Source: CAYVUI01 sp964454745
GTDB taxonomy: Bacteria > Planctomycetota > Phycisphaerae > Sedimentisphaerales > Anaerohalosphaeraceae
Length of the DNA: 36,677 bases
Assembly (NCBI GenBank): GCA_964454745.1
Contig: CAYVUI010000033.1
Span: 1-36,677 of the forward strand
Reading direction: 5' to 3'
Under the pieces are notes generated by a model. It saw only the letters and a list, made by a program, of their open reading frames with translations, made no database searches and was not told where the DNA came from. This document shows positions 18,958 through 27,067 of the stretch, piece after piece. The position numbers and the translations under genes were made by a program. Every line of letters starts with the position of its first letter. Positions within the stretch are counted from its first letter, which is position 1.

Positions 18958-19045
18958 ATCTTTGAGGCCAGGAAGACACTCTTGATGGAAATCATATTTT
19001 TATACTTTTAATACTTACTTTCGAGTCTCAAATACCATACATCTA

Positions 19046-19053
19046 AAAAACAA
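19046..19053. repeat. Left 8-bp target-site duplication of the IS66 element
   Basis: AAAAACAA directly abuts the left terminal repeat and is repeated without change at 20523-20530 on the other side. Eight bases is the duplication length normal for the IS66 family. Confidence 0.9.
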
Positions 19054-20522
19054 GTAACCGTTCACAGAAATAAGGGATACTTTTTATCTGTCCAGTTGGC
19101 CCGTAATGATTTATGGATAAAATCAAAAACATTTCGTTCTTGTTTTTTGCAGGTAGCAATAGTTGTCCAGATGCGCTCGCACCAGCGCATGCCGGCATTG
19201 CCGCGAGTGCCTTGTGTGATCCGTCGGTCAATTACGGTATGCCGAATTTCTCGTTCAGTGCCATTATTAGTCGGTTCAATATTCGGGTCGGTCAGGAAGC
19301 GAAAATATGTTTCCGCCGCCTTGCCCTTAAATCGCCGAGTGAGTTTTTTGGCAAGACTGTGATCCGGCGGTCTTCGGACCTGGCTCAAAAATCCTTGCTT
19401 GATCTGTTTCATACATCTCGCAAAGCCGGTTTCGGTCAATTCATCACTGCGATGGAGTGTATCAAACAGCTTTTTAAGCCAATCCAGCAATTTCTGGCCC
19501 CAGTCAGAAAGTTTGCTGTGGGTCTGTTCGGCCAGGAAACGAACCTCGCGAATCAGATGAGCCATACAATACTGAACGGTCGCATTACCGAGCCTGCAAA
19601 ACTTACGATAGGCTCCCCAGAAATCACAGCCGATGATTCCTTCATATTCTTTACCAAGCAGATCGAACAAAACTTTGCTGCCTCGCGATTTATCGATATG
19701 AAACAGGGAATAATCAGGGCTTTGAAAACACCAGGTCCAGTATTTATCGCCATTGTCTTTATGGCCGGTCTCATCTATTCCAAGATAAGATTCCGTCGGC
19801 ATGCGTTCAACGATCTGTTGATAGGCAAACTCAAGCGAAGCCGATACTTTTTGAGTCGCCTTGCTGAACATTGCCCGCGAAACATTCAAATGGAAAACTT
19901 CTTTGAAAAACTGCTGAATCGTCGAGAAAGACATATGACAACCGCCTTTCATGAAAGCAGTCATCGCGGTAATATCCGCACCGAGCAGTCCGCCTTTTTG
20001 AACTTCGTCGGGCAGAGAAGCAATGATAATTTTTCCGGTTTTGGACTCGAGGTATTTGCGTGCCCGATGCTCCGTGACAAAATAGAGTTTTTCCGGCAAT
20101 GTAACCTGCTGGACAACATGCCAATCGTCCAACGGAATCAGGCCTTCAACATCCTTACCGCGAAACTCGTATTCGATGACACGGTCGATTTCATCAGCGG
20201 AAAAGGGCTTTCGCGTATGCTTTCTATGTCCCGGCTGTCCGCCGCGTTTTCTTTCTTTAGATGTCCTTTTTTGCATGTCTGTTTTCGGCTTAACGATGTC
20301 CGAGGAAGGCGGCTTGGAGGAATTATTGGAATCCTTCTTGAGCCGAGCAACTTCGTCCTCCAGAACTTGAATACGCTTAAGAAGCGTTTCAATTGTTTTA
20401 GTAAGTTCGGCAATAATGGCATCTTTATCTTGCATTGCTTGTTTGTAACACAAGGGATGCAAAAGCGCAAGTTGCCTATTTTAACAAATTAGGTTGCTTA
20501 TGGAATTTCTGTGAACGGTTAC
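19054..20522. mobile_element. Complete IS66-family insertion sequence (ISBst12-like)
   Basis: A 1469-bp element bounded by perfect 18-bp terminal inverted repeats: GTAACCGTTCACAGAAAT (19054-19071) and its complement (20505-20522). It starts with GTAA as IS66 elements do, and is flanked by an exact 8-bp duplication, AAAAACAA. It holds one full-length transposase on the minus strand and lacks the accessory tnpA/tnpB genes, which fits the ISBst12 subgroup. Intact ends, identical duplications and an open transposase frame point to a recent insertion. It sits between the PEP-CTERM gene and the triple-discoidin gene, ending 82 bases before the start codon of the latter. Confidence 0.95.
19062..20462 (-). 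CDS. IS66-family transposase (TnpC-type)
   Basis: A 466-residue transposase that cuts and moves its own element. The N-terminus has a leucine-zipper-like coiled coil (about 12-45) followed by S-S-K-P-P-S-S-D and a basic K-R-G-G-Q-P-G-H stretch, all typical of IS66 TnpC. The DDE residues are visible as G-I-D-E-T-G-H (first D), I-G-C-D-F-W-G-A-Y (second D) and N-N-G-T-E-R-E-I-R (E). The stop codon falls inside the left terminal repeat, so the gene fills the element end to end. It may begin at the first ATG (20462) or at a methionine nine codons later. No frameshift or internal stop is seen, so the protein is probably active. Confidence 0.95.
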   Translation of the reverse strand: MHPLCYKQAMQDKDAIIAELTKTIETLLKRIQVLEDEVARLKKDSNNSSKPPSSDIVKPKTDMQKRTSKERKRGGQPGHRKHTRKPFSADEIDRVIEYEFRGKDVEGLIPLDDWHVVQQVTLPEKLYFVTEHRARKYLESKTGKIIIASLPDEVQKGGLLGADITAMTAFMKGGCHMSFSTIQQFFKEVFHLNVSRAMFSKATQKVSASLEFAYQQIVERMPTESYLGIDETGHKDNGDKYWTWCFQSPDYSLFHIDKSRGSKVLFDLLGKEYEGIIGCDFWGAYRKFCRLGNATVQYCMAHLIREVRFLAEQTHSKLSDWGQKLLDWLKKLFDTLHRSDELTETGFARCMKQIKQGFLSQVRRPPDHSLAKKLTRRFKGKAAETYFRFLTDPNIEPTNNGTEREIRHTVIDRRITQGTRGNAGMRWCERIWTTIATCKKQERNVFDFIHKSLRANWTDKKYPLFL

Positions 20523-20530
20523 AAAAACAA
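20523..20530. repeat. Right 8-bp target-site duplication of the IS66 element
   Basis: AAAAACAA, identical to 19046-19053. Removing the element and one copy would leave about 250 bases between the PEP-CTERM and triple-discoidin genes. Confidence 0.9.
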
Positions 20531-20604
20531 TACAGCGAACAAGACCTGTTGAGGTTTTTAATGAGAAAAGAATTTTATTTCAAATTAAATTAGGAGAGGT
20601 AATT

Positions 20605-22569
20605 ATGAAAAGAGTATTATTGGCATTGTTGGTATTATGCATTACGAGTGCTGGCTGGGCGATGTTTATTCCCGGCGTAACCGCTACATCAAACCATCCT
20701 TCTTATAATCAAGACTATACCGTTGAAAATATAATCAACAACAGCTTTTTTACGCCGCCCAATCTTCACCAGGCCAACAGCTATGGCGGCGGGATGTACC
20801 TGAGCCAGGGGTATTACATGTTTACCAATCCCGGCCAGTTCGGCAACGACCTGCCTCATTACTGGGATGGCGAGCAGTGGACGGTTTTTGATCTCTACGT
20901 CGAGTTTGACCTTGGCGGTACCTATGACGTTAATGAGATGCACATCTGGAATGGCGGCCAGACGGCTGCACAGGAGCGGGGTTTCCGTAAGATTGATATT
21001 GCGGTTTCAGATGACGGCGGCGTGACCTATACGACCGTTTATTCCGAGTTGATTCTCAACAGTGTATTTGATCTCAATCCCGGCCTCGTGGACTTTGAGA
21101 ACTTTCCGACCTCTGACATCATTGATTTGGGCAACGTAACCGCGGATCATGTACGCATCATTGCATACCCGGATTATGAAGGCGGGAGCTTCCGTGTGGA
21201 TACAACCCCTGCCAATCCATGGGATGGGCAAACAATTTATCAATTGAGTGAAGTCAAGTTTGATGCGGATATTGAAATTGAAGATTTCGTACCCACCCAG
21301 GCGGCCCTGACGCGGAACCAGGTAGAAGTAGCCGCTTCCAGCGAGCTTTCTCCAGGTGTTGCGCAAACGGTTATCAACCACCTCGGCATTTCTGATCCAA
21401 GGCTGTTTGAGCACGAAAACAACGGGTATGGCGGCGGCATGTGGGTCAGTGCATCCGGCGGCGGCGGATATCTCAATCCGGCTCATTTCAATCTGCCGGC
21501 TTCACGTCAAACCGGCCGGGCGTGGCTCAAGTTTGACTTTGATACCGCTTATAATCTTGGCATCATGTCCATCTGGAATGGCAAGCAGGATCCGCACTTG
21601 AATCGCGGTCTGCGTAAAGTCTACATTGATTATTCCGAAGACGGAACAAACTGGAATACCCTCATGAACGGTGCGGAAGAATTTTTCACCCTTCCGATGA
21701 GTATCGCCGAGCCGACCGGTCCGGATATTCACATCGATTTTGGCGGTGCTTCTGCCCAGCAGGTTGTGATTACCGCTCTTGAAAATGACGGCAACTGGGG
21801 CGATGCAGGTTATTGGTCGCTCAGTGAAGTCCGGTTTGGTCTCGATGGTGTGGCATGGCCCGGCGAGCCGAATCTTCCCGCGGAGGATATTATTCGCAGC
21901 GATAACATCACGGTATCCGTGCCGGCAGACAGCGAAGCCATCAGTGGTGAGGAAGACTGGCTTGTGAACAACTTCGGCCTGGGCGACAATTTCCGTCATA
22001 TTGCAGATACCTATGGTGTTGCAATGCTGATGTGTGATCCGCTGGCACCCTCGGCGGCCGTACCTTCCAAGACCACGGTAGGGGAGTGCTGGTTCCGCTT
22101 CGATTTCGACCAGGTCTACAACCTTGGCATGATGAGAGTCTGGAACTATAACCAGATCGCAGGCTTTGACTATACCGGCCGCGGTGTGAAGAATGTGACC
22201 GTTCAATACACCAGTGACGGAGTAAACTGGTCCACACTCGGCAGCTTTGAGATTCCCATGGCACTGGCGGAAACCGAGATGTCTCCCAATATCGGCATCG
22301 ATTTTGGTGGAATCGCGGCAAGCTCCGTGGTTATCACCGCTGCGGATAACTGGGATGAAGATGTCTGGTTCGGCCTTAGCCAGGTGGAATTCGGCATCTC
22401 CGGTACGACGTTTGGTTATGAAGGCTCCGACGCGGGTTCCTTCCTGAGCCAGTGGCTCGAAATTGGCAATGGTGCGATCAACTGCCCCGGCTGGGACCTT
22501 GACGGCGATTGCAATGTGACAATGAATGACTACAAGATCTTTGCAGAGCGCTGGATCTTGAGTAACTAA
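20605..22569 (+). CDS. Secreted triple-discoidin protein with dockerin-like tail
   Basis: A 654-residue exported protein: signal peptide (KRVLLALLVLCITSAGWA), then three discoidin/F5-8-like modules at about 20-215, 225-425 and 430-600, each ending in a (L)S-E-V-x-F or S-Q-V-E-F strand, and finally a short dockerin-like tail (D-L-D-G-D-C-N-V-T-M-N-D, about 630-650). Only the second calcium loop of the dockerin is well formed; the first is reduced. Module 1 closely matches the N-terminus of the 13577 gene (F-I-P-G-V-T-A-T-S-N-H-P). No catalytic domain is present, so it probably binds carbohydrate or links surface parts. The ATG at 20605 follows an AGGAGAGG ribosome site. The IS66 element lies just upstream and may separate the gene from its former promoter; none of the 21-bp-spaced repeats is found before it. 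Confidence 0.85.
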   Translation: MKRVLLALLVLCITSAGWAMFIPGVTATSNHPSYNQDYTVENIINNSFFTPPNLHQANSYGGGMYLSQGYYMFTNPGQFGNDLPHYWDGEQWTVFDLYVEFDLGGTYDVNEMHIWNGGQTAAQERGFRKIDIAVSDDGGVTYTTVYSELILNSVFDLNPGLVDFENFPTSDIIDLGNVTADHVRIIAYPDYEGGSFRVDTTPANPWDGQTIYQLSEVKFDADIEIEDFVPTQAALTRNQVEVAASSELSPGVAQTVINHLGISDPRLFEHENNGYGGGMWVSASGGGGYLNPAHFNLPASRQTGRAWLKFDFDTAYNLGIMSIWNGKQDPHLNRGLRKVYIDYSEDGTNWNTLMNGAEEFFTLPMSIAEPTGPDIHIDFGGASAQQVVITALENDGNWGDAGYWSLSEVRFGLDGVAWPGEPNLPAEDIIRSDNITVSVPADSEAISGEEDWLVNNFGLGDNFRHIADTYGVAMLMCDPLAPSAAVPSKTTVGECWFRFDFDQVYNLGMMRVWNYNQIAGFDYTGRGVKNVTVQYTSDGVNWSTLGSFEIPMALAETEMSPNIGIDFGGIAASSVVITAADNWDEDVWFGLSQVEFGISGTTFGYEGSDAGSFLSQWLEIGNGAINCPGWDLDGDCNVTMNDYKIFAERWILSN

Positions 22570-22593
22570 GGTTTCAATGGATTTGATTCGATA

Positions 22594-22615
22594 GGCCGGC
22601 CTTCACGGGCCGGCT
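22594..22615 (+). terminator. Hairpin after the triple-discoidin gene
   Basis: GCCGGCC (22595-22601) pairs with GGCCGGC (22608-22614) around a 6-base loop, 25 bases past the stop. Only TTATCAATGTT follows, so it is a moderate terminator. It separates this gene from the pseudopilin pair. Confidence 0.6.
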
Positions 22616-22653
22616 TATCAATGTTACATGGTTTTGATGATGGAGTAGATTGT

Positions 22654-23562
22654 ATGCACGGAAATGGCAAAAAAAGGAATCAAAAACAGTTATGCGTAAA
22701 AAATAAAGCTTTTACCTTGATCGAACTGCTGGTGGTCATTGCGATTATTGCGTTGCTGATGTCGATCATGGTCCCGGCCTTAAATCGTGCCAAGGCCGCT
22801 GCAAGAAGAGTATTTTGTCTCCATAACATGCATACAGTCTCAATTGCGTGGATCTCTTATGCTGCTTCCAATAATGACAAGCTTGTCGGTGCGGACATGA
22901 ATCCAGGCCAGTGGGTTGACAGGATTGGCAGTCAAGACGGCGATTATAGTGGATGTGCAAGCTGGGCCGGACTCCAGTTGCGATGGACCTGCACAGAAGA
23001 AGAGCTCCAAATTGAACGTGAAGCTGCAATTAAAAGAGGCCTCTTGTGGCCGTATATGGATGCACTGAAAGCATATAAATGCCCAGCGCACCCAAGAAAC
23101 GGCACTGCGGAGCAATATCAAAAGTATCCTCTGCCTCCGCGGGATGAGCGAAAACTCAGTTACGCGATTGTTGGCCTCCTCAATGGGACATCGGTATGGG
23201 GTGCCGGTAATAGTGCGGCCGGCAAACTGAAAGTTTATACCAAGATGGCGCAGATCGATCGGCCGGGAGACAAACTGGCCATGACCGAACAGCATGACCC
23301 CAGGGGAGCGGTCGGAGACAGTTGGGCCTGGCAGGCGACGATTCAGGAAGTCAGGGATAATCCCGTATATATGGGTGAATTCATCAACCTCTGGCATATT
23401 GGCGGTCAGAACTGGGCTTTTTGCGACGGTAGCGCAAAAACCTATAAATGGAAAGAGCCCGAAACGATTGATGTCGCAAGGGCAGGAGTGGAAGACAGTC
23501 TCCCTGCAGGGAATGAAGACATGATCTGGATTGCGCAGAATATGCCCAGCAAGAAAAGATAG
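22654..23562 (+). CDS. H-x9-DG prepilin-like protein, copy 1
   Basis: About 302 residues. A short basic leader precedes F20-T-L-I-E24-L-L-V-V-I, the type IV prepilin/pseudopilin signal with the conserved Glu at +5 and a long hydrophobic helix; prepilin peptidase would cut before F20. The residue before the cut is Ala rather than the usual Gly. The globular part ends with H248, nine residues, then D258-G259, the H-x9-DG motif common in planctomycete prepilin-like proteins. The start at 22654 has GGAG eight bases upstream; the frame opens earlier at 22621 without such support. The stop overlaps the AGGA ribosome site of the second copy, suggesting coupled translation. These proteins are numerous in planctomycetes and their function is not established; a pseudopilus or secretion role is inferred from the signal. 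Confidence 0.88.
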   Translation: MHGNGKKRNQKQLCVKNKAFTLIELLVVIAIIALLMSIMVPALNRAKAAARRVFCLHNMHTVSIAWISYAASNNDKLVGADMNPGQWVDRIGSQDGDYSGCASWAGLQLRWTCTEEELQIEREAAIKRGLLWPYMDALKAYKCPAHPRNGTAEQYQKYPLPPRDERKLSYAIVGLLNGTSVWGAGNSAAGKLKVYTKMAQIDRPGDKLAMTEQHDPRGAVGDSWAWQATIQEVRDNPVYMGEFINLWHIGGQNWAFCDGSAKTYKWKEPETIDVARAGVEDSLPAGNEDMIWIAQNMPSKKR

Positions 23563-23573
23563 GATTTGTTTTG

Positions 23574-24509
23574 ATGGATAAATACAGTCAAGGTAAGTAT
23601 TCCAGGAAATACGCTTGGAAAAGAGGCTTTACCCTGATCGAACTGCTGGTCGTTATCGCGATTATCGCATTGCTGATGTCGATTATGGTACCGGCCTTGA
23701 ACCGGGCCAAGGCTGCTGCCAGGAGGATTTTTTGCCTGCACAACATGCATACTATTTCTATCGCCTGGATTGCCTTTGCCGCCGCTAATGATGATAAACT
23801 CGTCGGTGCGGATGTGGCGCCAGGTCAATGGGTTGACGAGATCGGCAGTGTGGATAGCCCGCATAACGGTAAGGCTACCTGGGCAGGCTATCAGTTAATA
23901 AGCTGGACTGGCACAGATGAAGAACTCCAGTGGGAACGTGAAGATGCGATTAAAAGAGGTCTCTTGTGGCCGTATATGGACTCCCTTGGAGCCTATAAAT
24001 GTCCGGCACACCCAAAACAGGCAACAGCAGACCAATACAGGGTATACCCGCTTCCCCCGCGGGACGAACGCAAGCACAGTTACGCGATTGTCGGCCTTCT
24101 AAATGGTACATCCGTCTGGGGGGCTGGAACGAATTACGGCGAGCTGAAAGCCTATACCAAGATGTCCCAGATTGAGCGGCCGGGGGACATGTTGGCTATG
24201 ACCGAACAGCATGACCCGAGGGGTGCTGTAGGAGGCAGTTGGGCCTGGACATATACTTTACAGCATGTCAGGAATAATGATACAATAATGGGGGAATATC
24301 TCAATCTCTGGCATATTGGCGGTCAGAACTGGGCGTTTTGTGACGGCAGCGCGATAACCTATAAATGGAAAGAGCCCGACACCATTGATGTGGCCAGGGC
24401 AGGAGTTGAAAGTTGGAATATGGTTCCCCAGAGGTCTCTTTCTGCCGGCAATGAGGATATGGTCTGGATCGCGCAGGGGATGCCCAGTAAGAAACGCAGC
24501 GGCAACTAA
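23574..24509 (+). CDS. H-x9-DG prepilin-like protein, copy 2
   Basis: About 311 residues and clearly a tandem paralogue of the preceding gene: the same leader type (G18 before F19-T-L-I-E23), the same R-G-L-L-W-P-Y-M-D, S-Y-A-I-V-G-L-L-N-G-T-S-V-W-G and L-W-H-I-G-G-Q-N-W-A-F blocks, and H247-x9-D257-G258. It has the standard Gly before the cleavage site. Many codons differ from copy 1 only in the third base, so the duplication is old and the protein is under selection. The ATG at 23574 is preferred over an upstream TTG because AGGA lies nine bases before it. It converges with the regulator gene, with 13 bases between the stops. Confidence 0.88.
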   Translation: MDKYSQGKYSRKYAWKRGFTLIELLVVIAIIALLMSIMVPALNRAKAAARRIFCLHNMHTISIAWIAFAAANDDKLVGADVAPGQWVDEIGSVDSPHNGKATWAGYQLISWTGTDEELQWEREDAIKRGLLWPYMDSLGAYKCPAHPKQATADQYRVYPLPPRDERKHSYAIVGLLNGTSVWGAGTNYGELKAYTKMSQIERPGDMLAMTEQHDPRGAVGGSWAWTYTLQHVRNNDTIMGEYLNLWHIGGQNWAFCDGSAITYKWKEPDTIDVARAGVESWNMVPQRSLSAGNEDMVWIAQGMPSKKRSGN

Positions 24510-24522
24510 ATTGGATGTTTTT

Positions 24523-25701
24523 TTACAATCCCTGCCGAAATTTCTCTCGAAACTCGGAAGGATTCATTCCCTTTTCCGCCTTGAACCAGCGGGCGATGTG
24601 CTTGTCGGTAAAGCCGTTCTTCTGCATGATCTTCGAAAGCGGCAGGTTCGTACTAAGCATGATTTCGACGATTTTATTAACCCGTACCTGCCGGATCTGT
24701 TTGTGCAGTGTATGGCCGATAAGCTTGCGGAAGCGGATTTCCAATGCCCGTCGAGACACGCACGCCGCATGGGCCACATCCTGCACCTGGATCGGCTTGA
24801 TCGCGTTTTCACGGATAAAACGGATCGCCGCGGCAACCTCGGGGTCTTCAATCGCGATGATATCCGTCGAGGCCCGCACCTGGATCTGCAAAGGCCGGGC
24901 GACAATATCTTCCACCTCTTGCCCCGGGTTATTGATCAGCGATTCAAGAGCTTCCGCCGCTTGATACCCGCAATACTCAAAATCAAGACTGATGCTGCTC
25001 AAATGCGGCGTGCAAATCTTACACGTCAGCTCTTCATTGTCGACACCGAGAATCGCGATTTCATCAGGAACTAAAATACCGATGGATTGACAGGTGATCA
25101 GGATATCCCTGGCAAAATCATCATTGCACGCCATCAGCGCGACAGGTTTTTTCAGTCCCAGCAGCCAGTCTTTCAGAGAGTCATGCTCCTGTTCCCAGGA
25201 TTGGTATGATTTTTTTCTTCCGAATTCGTAGTAGTCAAAATGATGATGTTCCTGGTCAACTTTCTTTGAAAATGCATTGAGCCGTTCCTCGGACCAGAAG
25301 AGTTTTTTATATCCGCAGAAGGCATAATATCGAAAGCCCAGTCCGAGAAAATGCTCTGCGCCCATCGTTCCGATAGCCGCATTGTCACTGGTAATCGTGG
25401 GGTATTGAGGGTCCAGGGAACGGCTGGAATAGGACAAGATCGTGGGTATACCGAGATTGAGAACCTCCTGGATTGGATCATCCTTTTCGTGCTCAATCAG
25501 AATCGCACCGTCTGGCTTCCAATCCATAATGTCTTTGACCTGCATTTTTCTGGATCGGGGTGTGGCATAAAAGGGAAGGGGACTGAAGAATTGCCAGGGG
25601 CCGTGGATATTGGAATAATTGACAATGCCCGCCATGACATCCCGGCCGACATTGCGTTCCATCCCGATAAACAAAAGAATTCGGGGATTGTTTGTTTTCA
25701 T
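24523..25701 (-). CDS. XylR-type transcriptional regulator (sugar-binding domain plus AraC helix-turn-helix)
   Basis: A 392-residue cytoplasmic regulator. Residues 8-285 or so are a periplasmic-binding-protein-like fold as in LacI-family sensors, and residues 290-390 an AraC/XylS double helix-turn-helix (V-A-H-A-A-C-V-S-R-R-A-L-E-x-R-F for the first, with G-F-T-D-K-H-I-A-R-W-F-K-A-E-K-G in the second). This matches E. coli XylR, which senses D-xylose and activates at paired direct-repeat sites. The ligand here is unknown; the glycan genes around it suggest a plant- or algal-type sugar. AAGG precedes the ATG at 25701. It is a candidate for binding the 21-bp-spaced repeats at 13456 and 17941, since AraC proteins commonly use half-sites two helical turns apart. 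Confidence 0.88.
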   Translation of the reverse strand: MKTNNPRILLFIGMERNVGRDVMAGIVNYSNIHGPWQFFSPLPFYATPRSRKMQVKDIMDWKPDGAILIEHEKDDPIQEVLNLGIPTILSYSSRSLDPQYPTITSDNAAIGTMGAEHFLGLGFRYYAFCGYKKLFWSEERLNAFSKKVDQEHHHFDYYEFGRKKSYQSWEQEHDSLKDWLLGLKKPVALMACNDDFARDILITCQSIGILVPDEIAILGVDNEELTCKICTPHLSSISLDFEYCGYQAAEALESLINNPGQEVEDIVARPLQIQVRASTDIIAIEDPEVAAAIRFIRENAIKPIQVQDVAHAACVSRRALEIRFRKLIGHTLHKQIRQVRVNKIVEIMLSTNLPLSKIMQKNGFTDKHIARWFKAEKGMNPSEFREKFRQGL

Positions 25702-25940
25702 AATTAAAACGCCTTCTTTTGAATAATTTTACTCAGAATCATGGGGGCACACATAATCCTGTTCGGCACTTTATTTGCTTTTCGTTAATATCATATCGTG
25801 TTCGCTTTGATATAGCTTATCAGCAGGCACGGTGATCGGCAAGCTAATTCCGCACAGCAAGAACCACAGCCAGACTATAGGGCAGCCCTTCCCATGCTTC
25901 CTCCTGTTAAACTCAAAGAAAAAATGCCCCCATTTCTTAG
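25702..25940. other. Gap between regulator and sulfatase remnant
   Basis: No gene is supported. The regulator's promoter should lie at the left end. A minus-strand open frame covers most of it, but its first third is antisense to the sulfatase remnant and the rest resembles nothing I know. Sulfatase similarity stops abruptly at about 25941, suggesting a rearrangement joint here. Confidence 0.35.
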
Positions 25941-26357
25941 CGAACTTGGATTGTAACCGGTCGAGAACGTCATGTGTCCACTTCGCGTGAAGCCCTGTTG
26001 CCTTACCCGCAGCGTTCATATCGCACAAAGGATTATCTCTATGTGATTAACTTCAAACCCGATCGTTGGCCTGGAGGCAATCCATATAACATAACACAAG
26101 ATAGTGCTCCGGATTCTGAAGCACTGGAGCATAATACTTTTATTACACACAGTGACATGGATGACGGTCCTACGAAAGCGTTCCTTGTTTTAAATCGCAA
26201 CCATCCATCTTATTCTGATTATTATCATATGGCATATGACAAGCGTACGAGAGAAGAGATATATGATCTCAAGAAAGATCCGAATCAGATGAGAAATGTT
26301 GCAGGCCAAACCATGTATGCTCCAATCCAACTTGCTTGGAAAGATCCCGGAATCTGA
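25941..26357 (+). pseudogene. Sulfatase remnant (C-terminal part of a heparan-sulfamidase-like arylsulfatase)
   Basis: Reading in frame from 25941 (R-T-W-I-V-T-G-R-E-R-H) through P-Y-P-Q-R-S-Y-R-T-K-D-Y-L-Y and F-K-P-D-R-W-P-G-G to E-I-Y-D-L-K-K-D-P-N-Q-M, the sequence closely follows the C-terminal third of type I sulfatases of the N-sulfoglucosamine sulfohydrolase type. A TAG stop (25938-25940) precedes it, and the N-terminal two thirds, with the formylglycine Cys/Ser motif and metal site, are absent. The C-terminus also stops early, soon after the conserved D-L-K-x-D-P. A nominal GTG start at 25974 would give 127 residues with no active site. It therefore cannot be an active sulfatase and is best read as a decayed gene. 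Confidence 0.85.
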
Positions 26358-26463
26358 CCTGACTGACCCAAAAGTGACCCACTTTGTCAAAAAACGGATA
26401 TTTCCGGGAAAAAAGGGTTGGCAGAATAATGGTAAGTGGTTGTTCTTTAAGATTTTATAAAAA

Positions 26464-26537
<74 letters not shown>

Positions 26538-26701
26538 AGTATAAAAAACTATATTAATTTAATTCTGTCATGGAGTCAATATGTATTTTTTAGATTATGA
26601 GATACTGCATTTTGTTGCGTTTGATGAGAAATATCACTAAAATCCACTAAAAGCGGCACAAAATCATCTGCAGTGTAAATTAATGAAACGGACGTGCTAT
26701 A

Positions 26702-27040
26702 ATGCAATCCAAAATCATGTATATTGAATATAAAGGCGACAATCTTACAGGTCCCGGGAGAATCGGCAGGATTGCATTTTCCAAAACAGGCAAGACACTC
26801 TATTATGACGGCATAACCTTACAATCCCTGAAAGGCGGTTATAAAGCCAATTATTACAACGTTGAAACCGGGGAAGAGTATTGGATCTCCGGCTGCAAGA
26901 AACAAGGAAACGACACCCTGTATCCAGGAATTATAGAAATAGATGAAAATGCAAGAGAAGAATACTGGATCCAAATCCGCAATCGACCGGATTTGGTGAA
27001 CCAAACATCATTTCGAACATCAGGAAAATACACGAAATGA
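26702..27040 (+). CDS. Small conserved protein of unknown function
   Basis: A 112-residue hydrophilic protein with no signal peptide. It begins MQSKIMYIEYKGD, continues with G-P-G-R-I-G-R-I-x-F-S-K-T-G-K-T-L-Y-Y, and ends with G-E-E-Y-W-I-S-G-C-K-K and E-E-Y-W-I-Q-I-R-N-R-P. I have the impression of a short protein family found in many bacteria, sometimes with a misleading enzyme name in databases, but I cannot assign a function. The ribosome site is weak, and a second ATG five codons in is possible. It lies alone between the tRNA and the convergent hydrolase operon. The two E-Y-W motifs and the single Cys are the most distinctive features. Confidence 0.7.
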   Translation: MQSKIMYIEYKGDNLTGPGRIGRIAFSKTGKTLYYDGITLQSLKGGYKANYYNVETGEEYWISGCKKQGNDTLYPGIIEIDENAREEYWIQIRNRPDLVNQTSFRTSGKYTK

Positions 27041-27067
27041 GGATCCGCCTGGATTGATAAATAACTG

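Noticed and set aside
19113..20492. 459-codon plus-strand open frame across the IS66 element
   Set aside because: It is antisense to the transposase, which has clear DDE motifs and fills the element; the plus-strand translation shows no domain.
21502..22206. 234-codon minus-strand open frame inside the triple-discoidin gene
   Set aside because: Mirror of conserved discoidin modules on the plus strand; no independent support.
24385..25074. 229-codon plus-strand open frame
   Set aside because: Antisense to the AraC domain of the regulator and overlapping the pseudopilin end out of frame.
25771..26028. 85-codon minus-strand open frame
   Set aside because: The N-terminal part is antisense to conserved sulfatase residues, and the remainder matches nothing I know and lacks a clear ribosome site.
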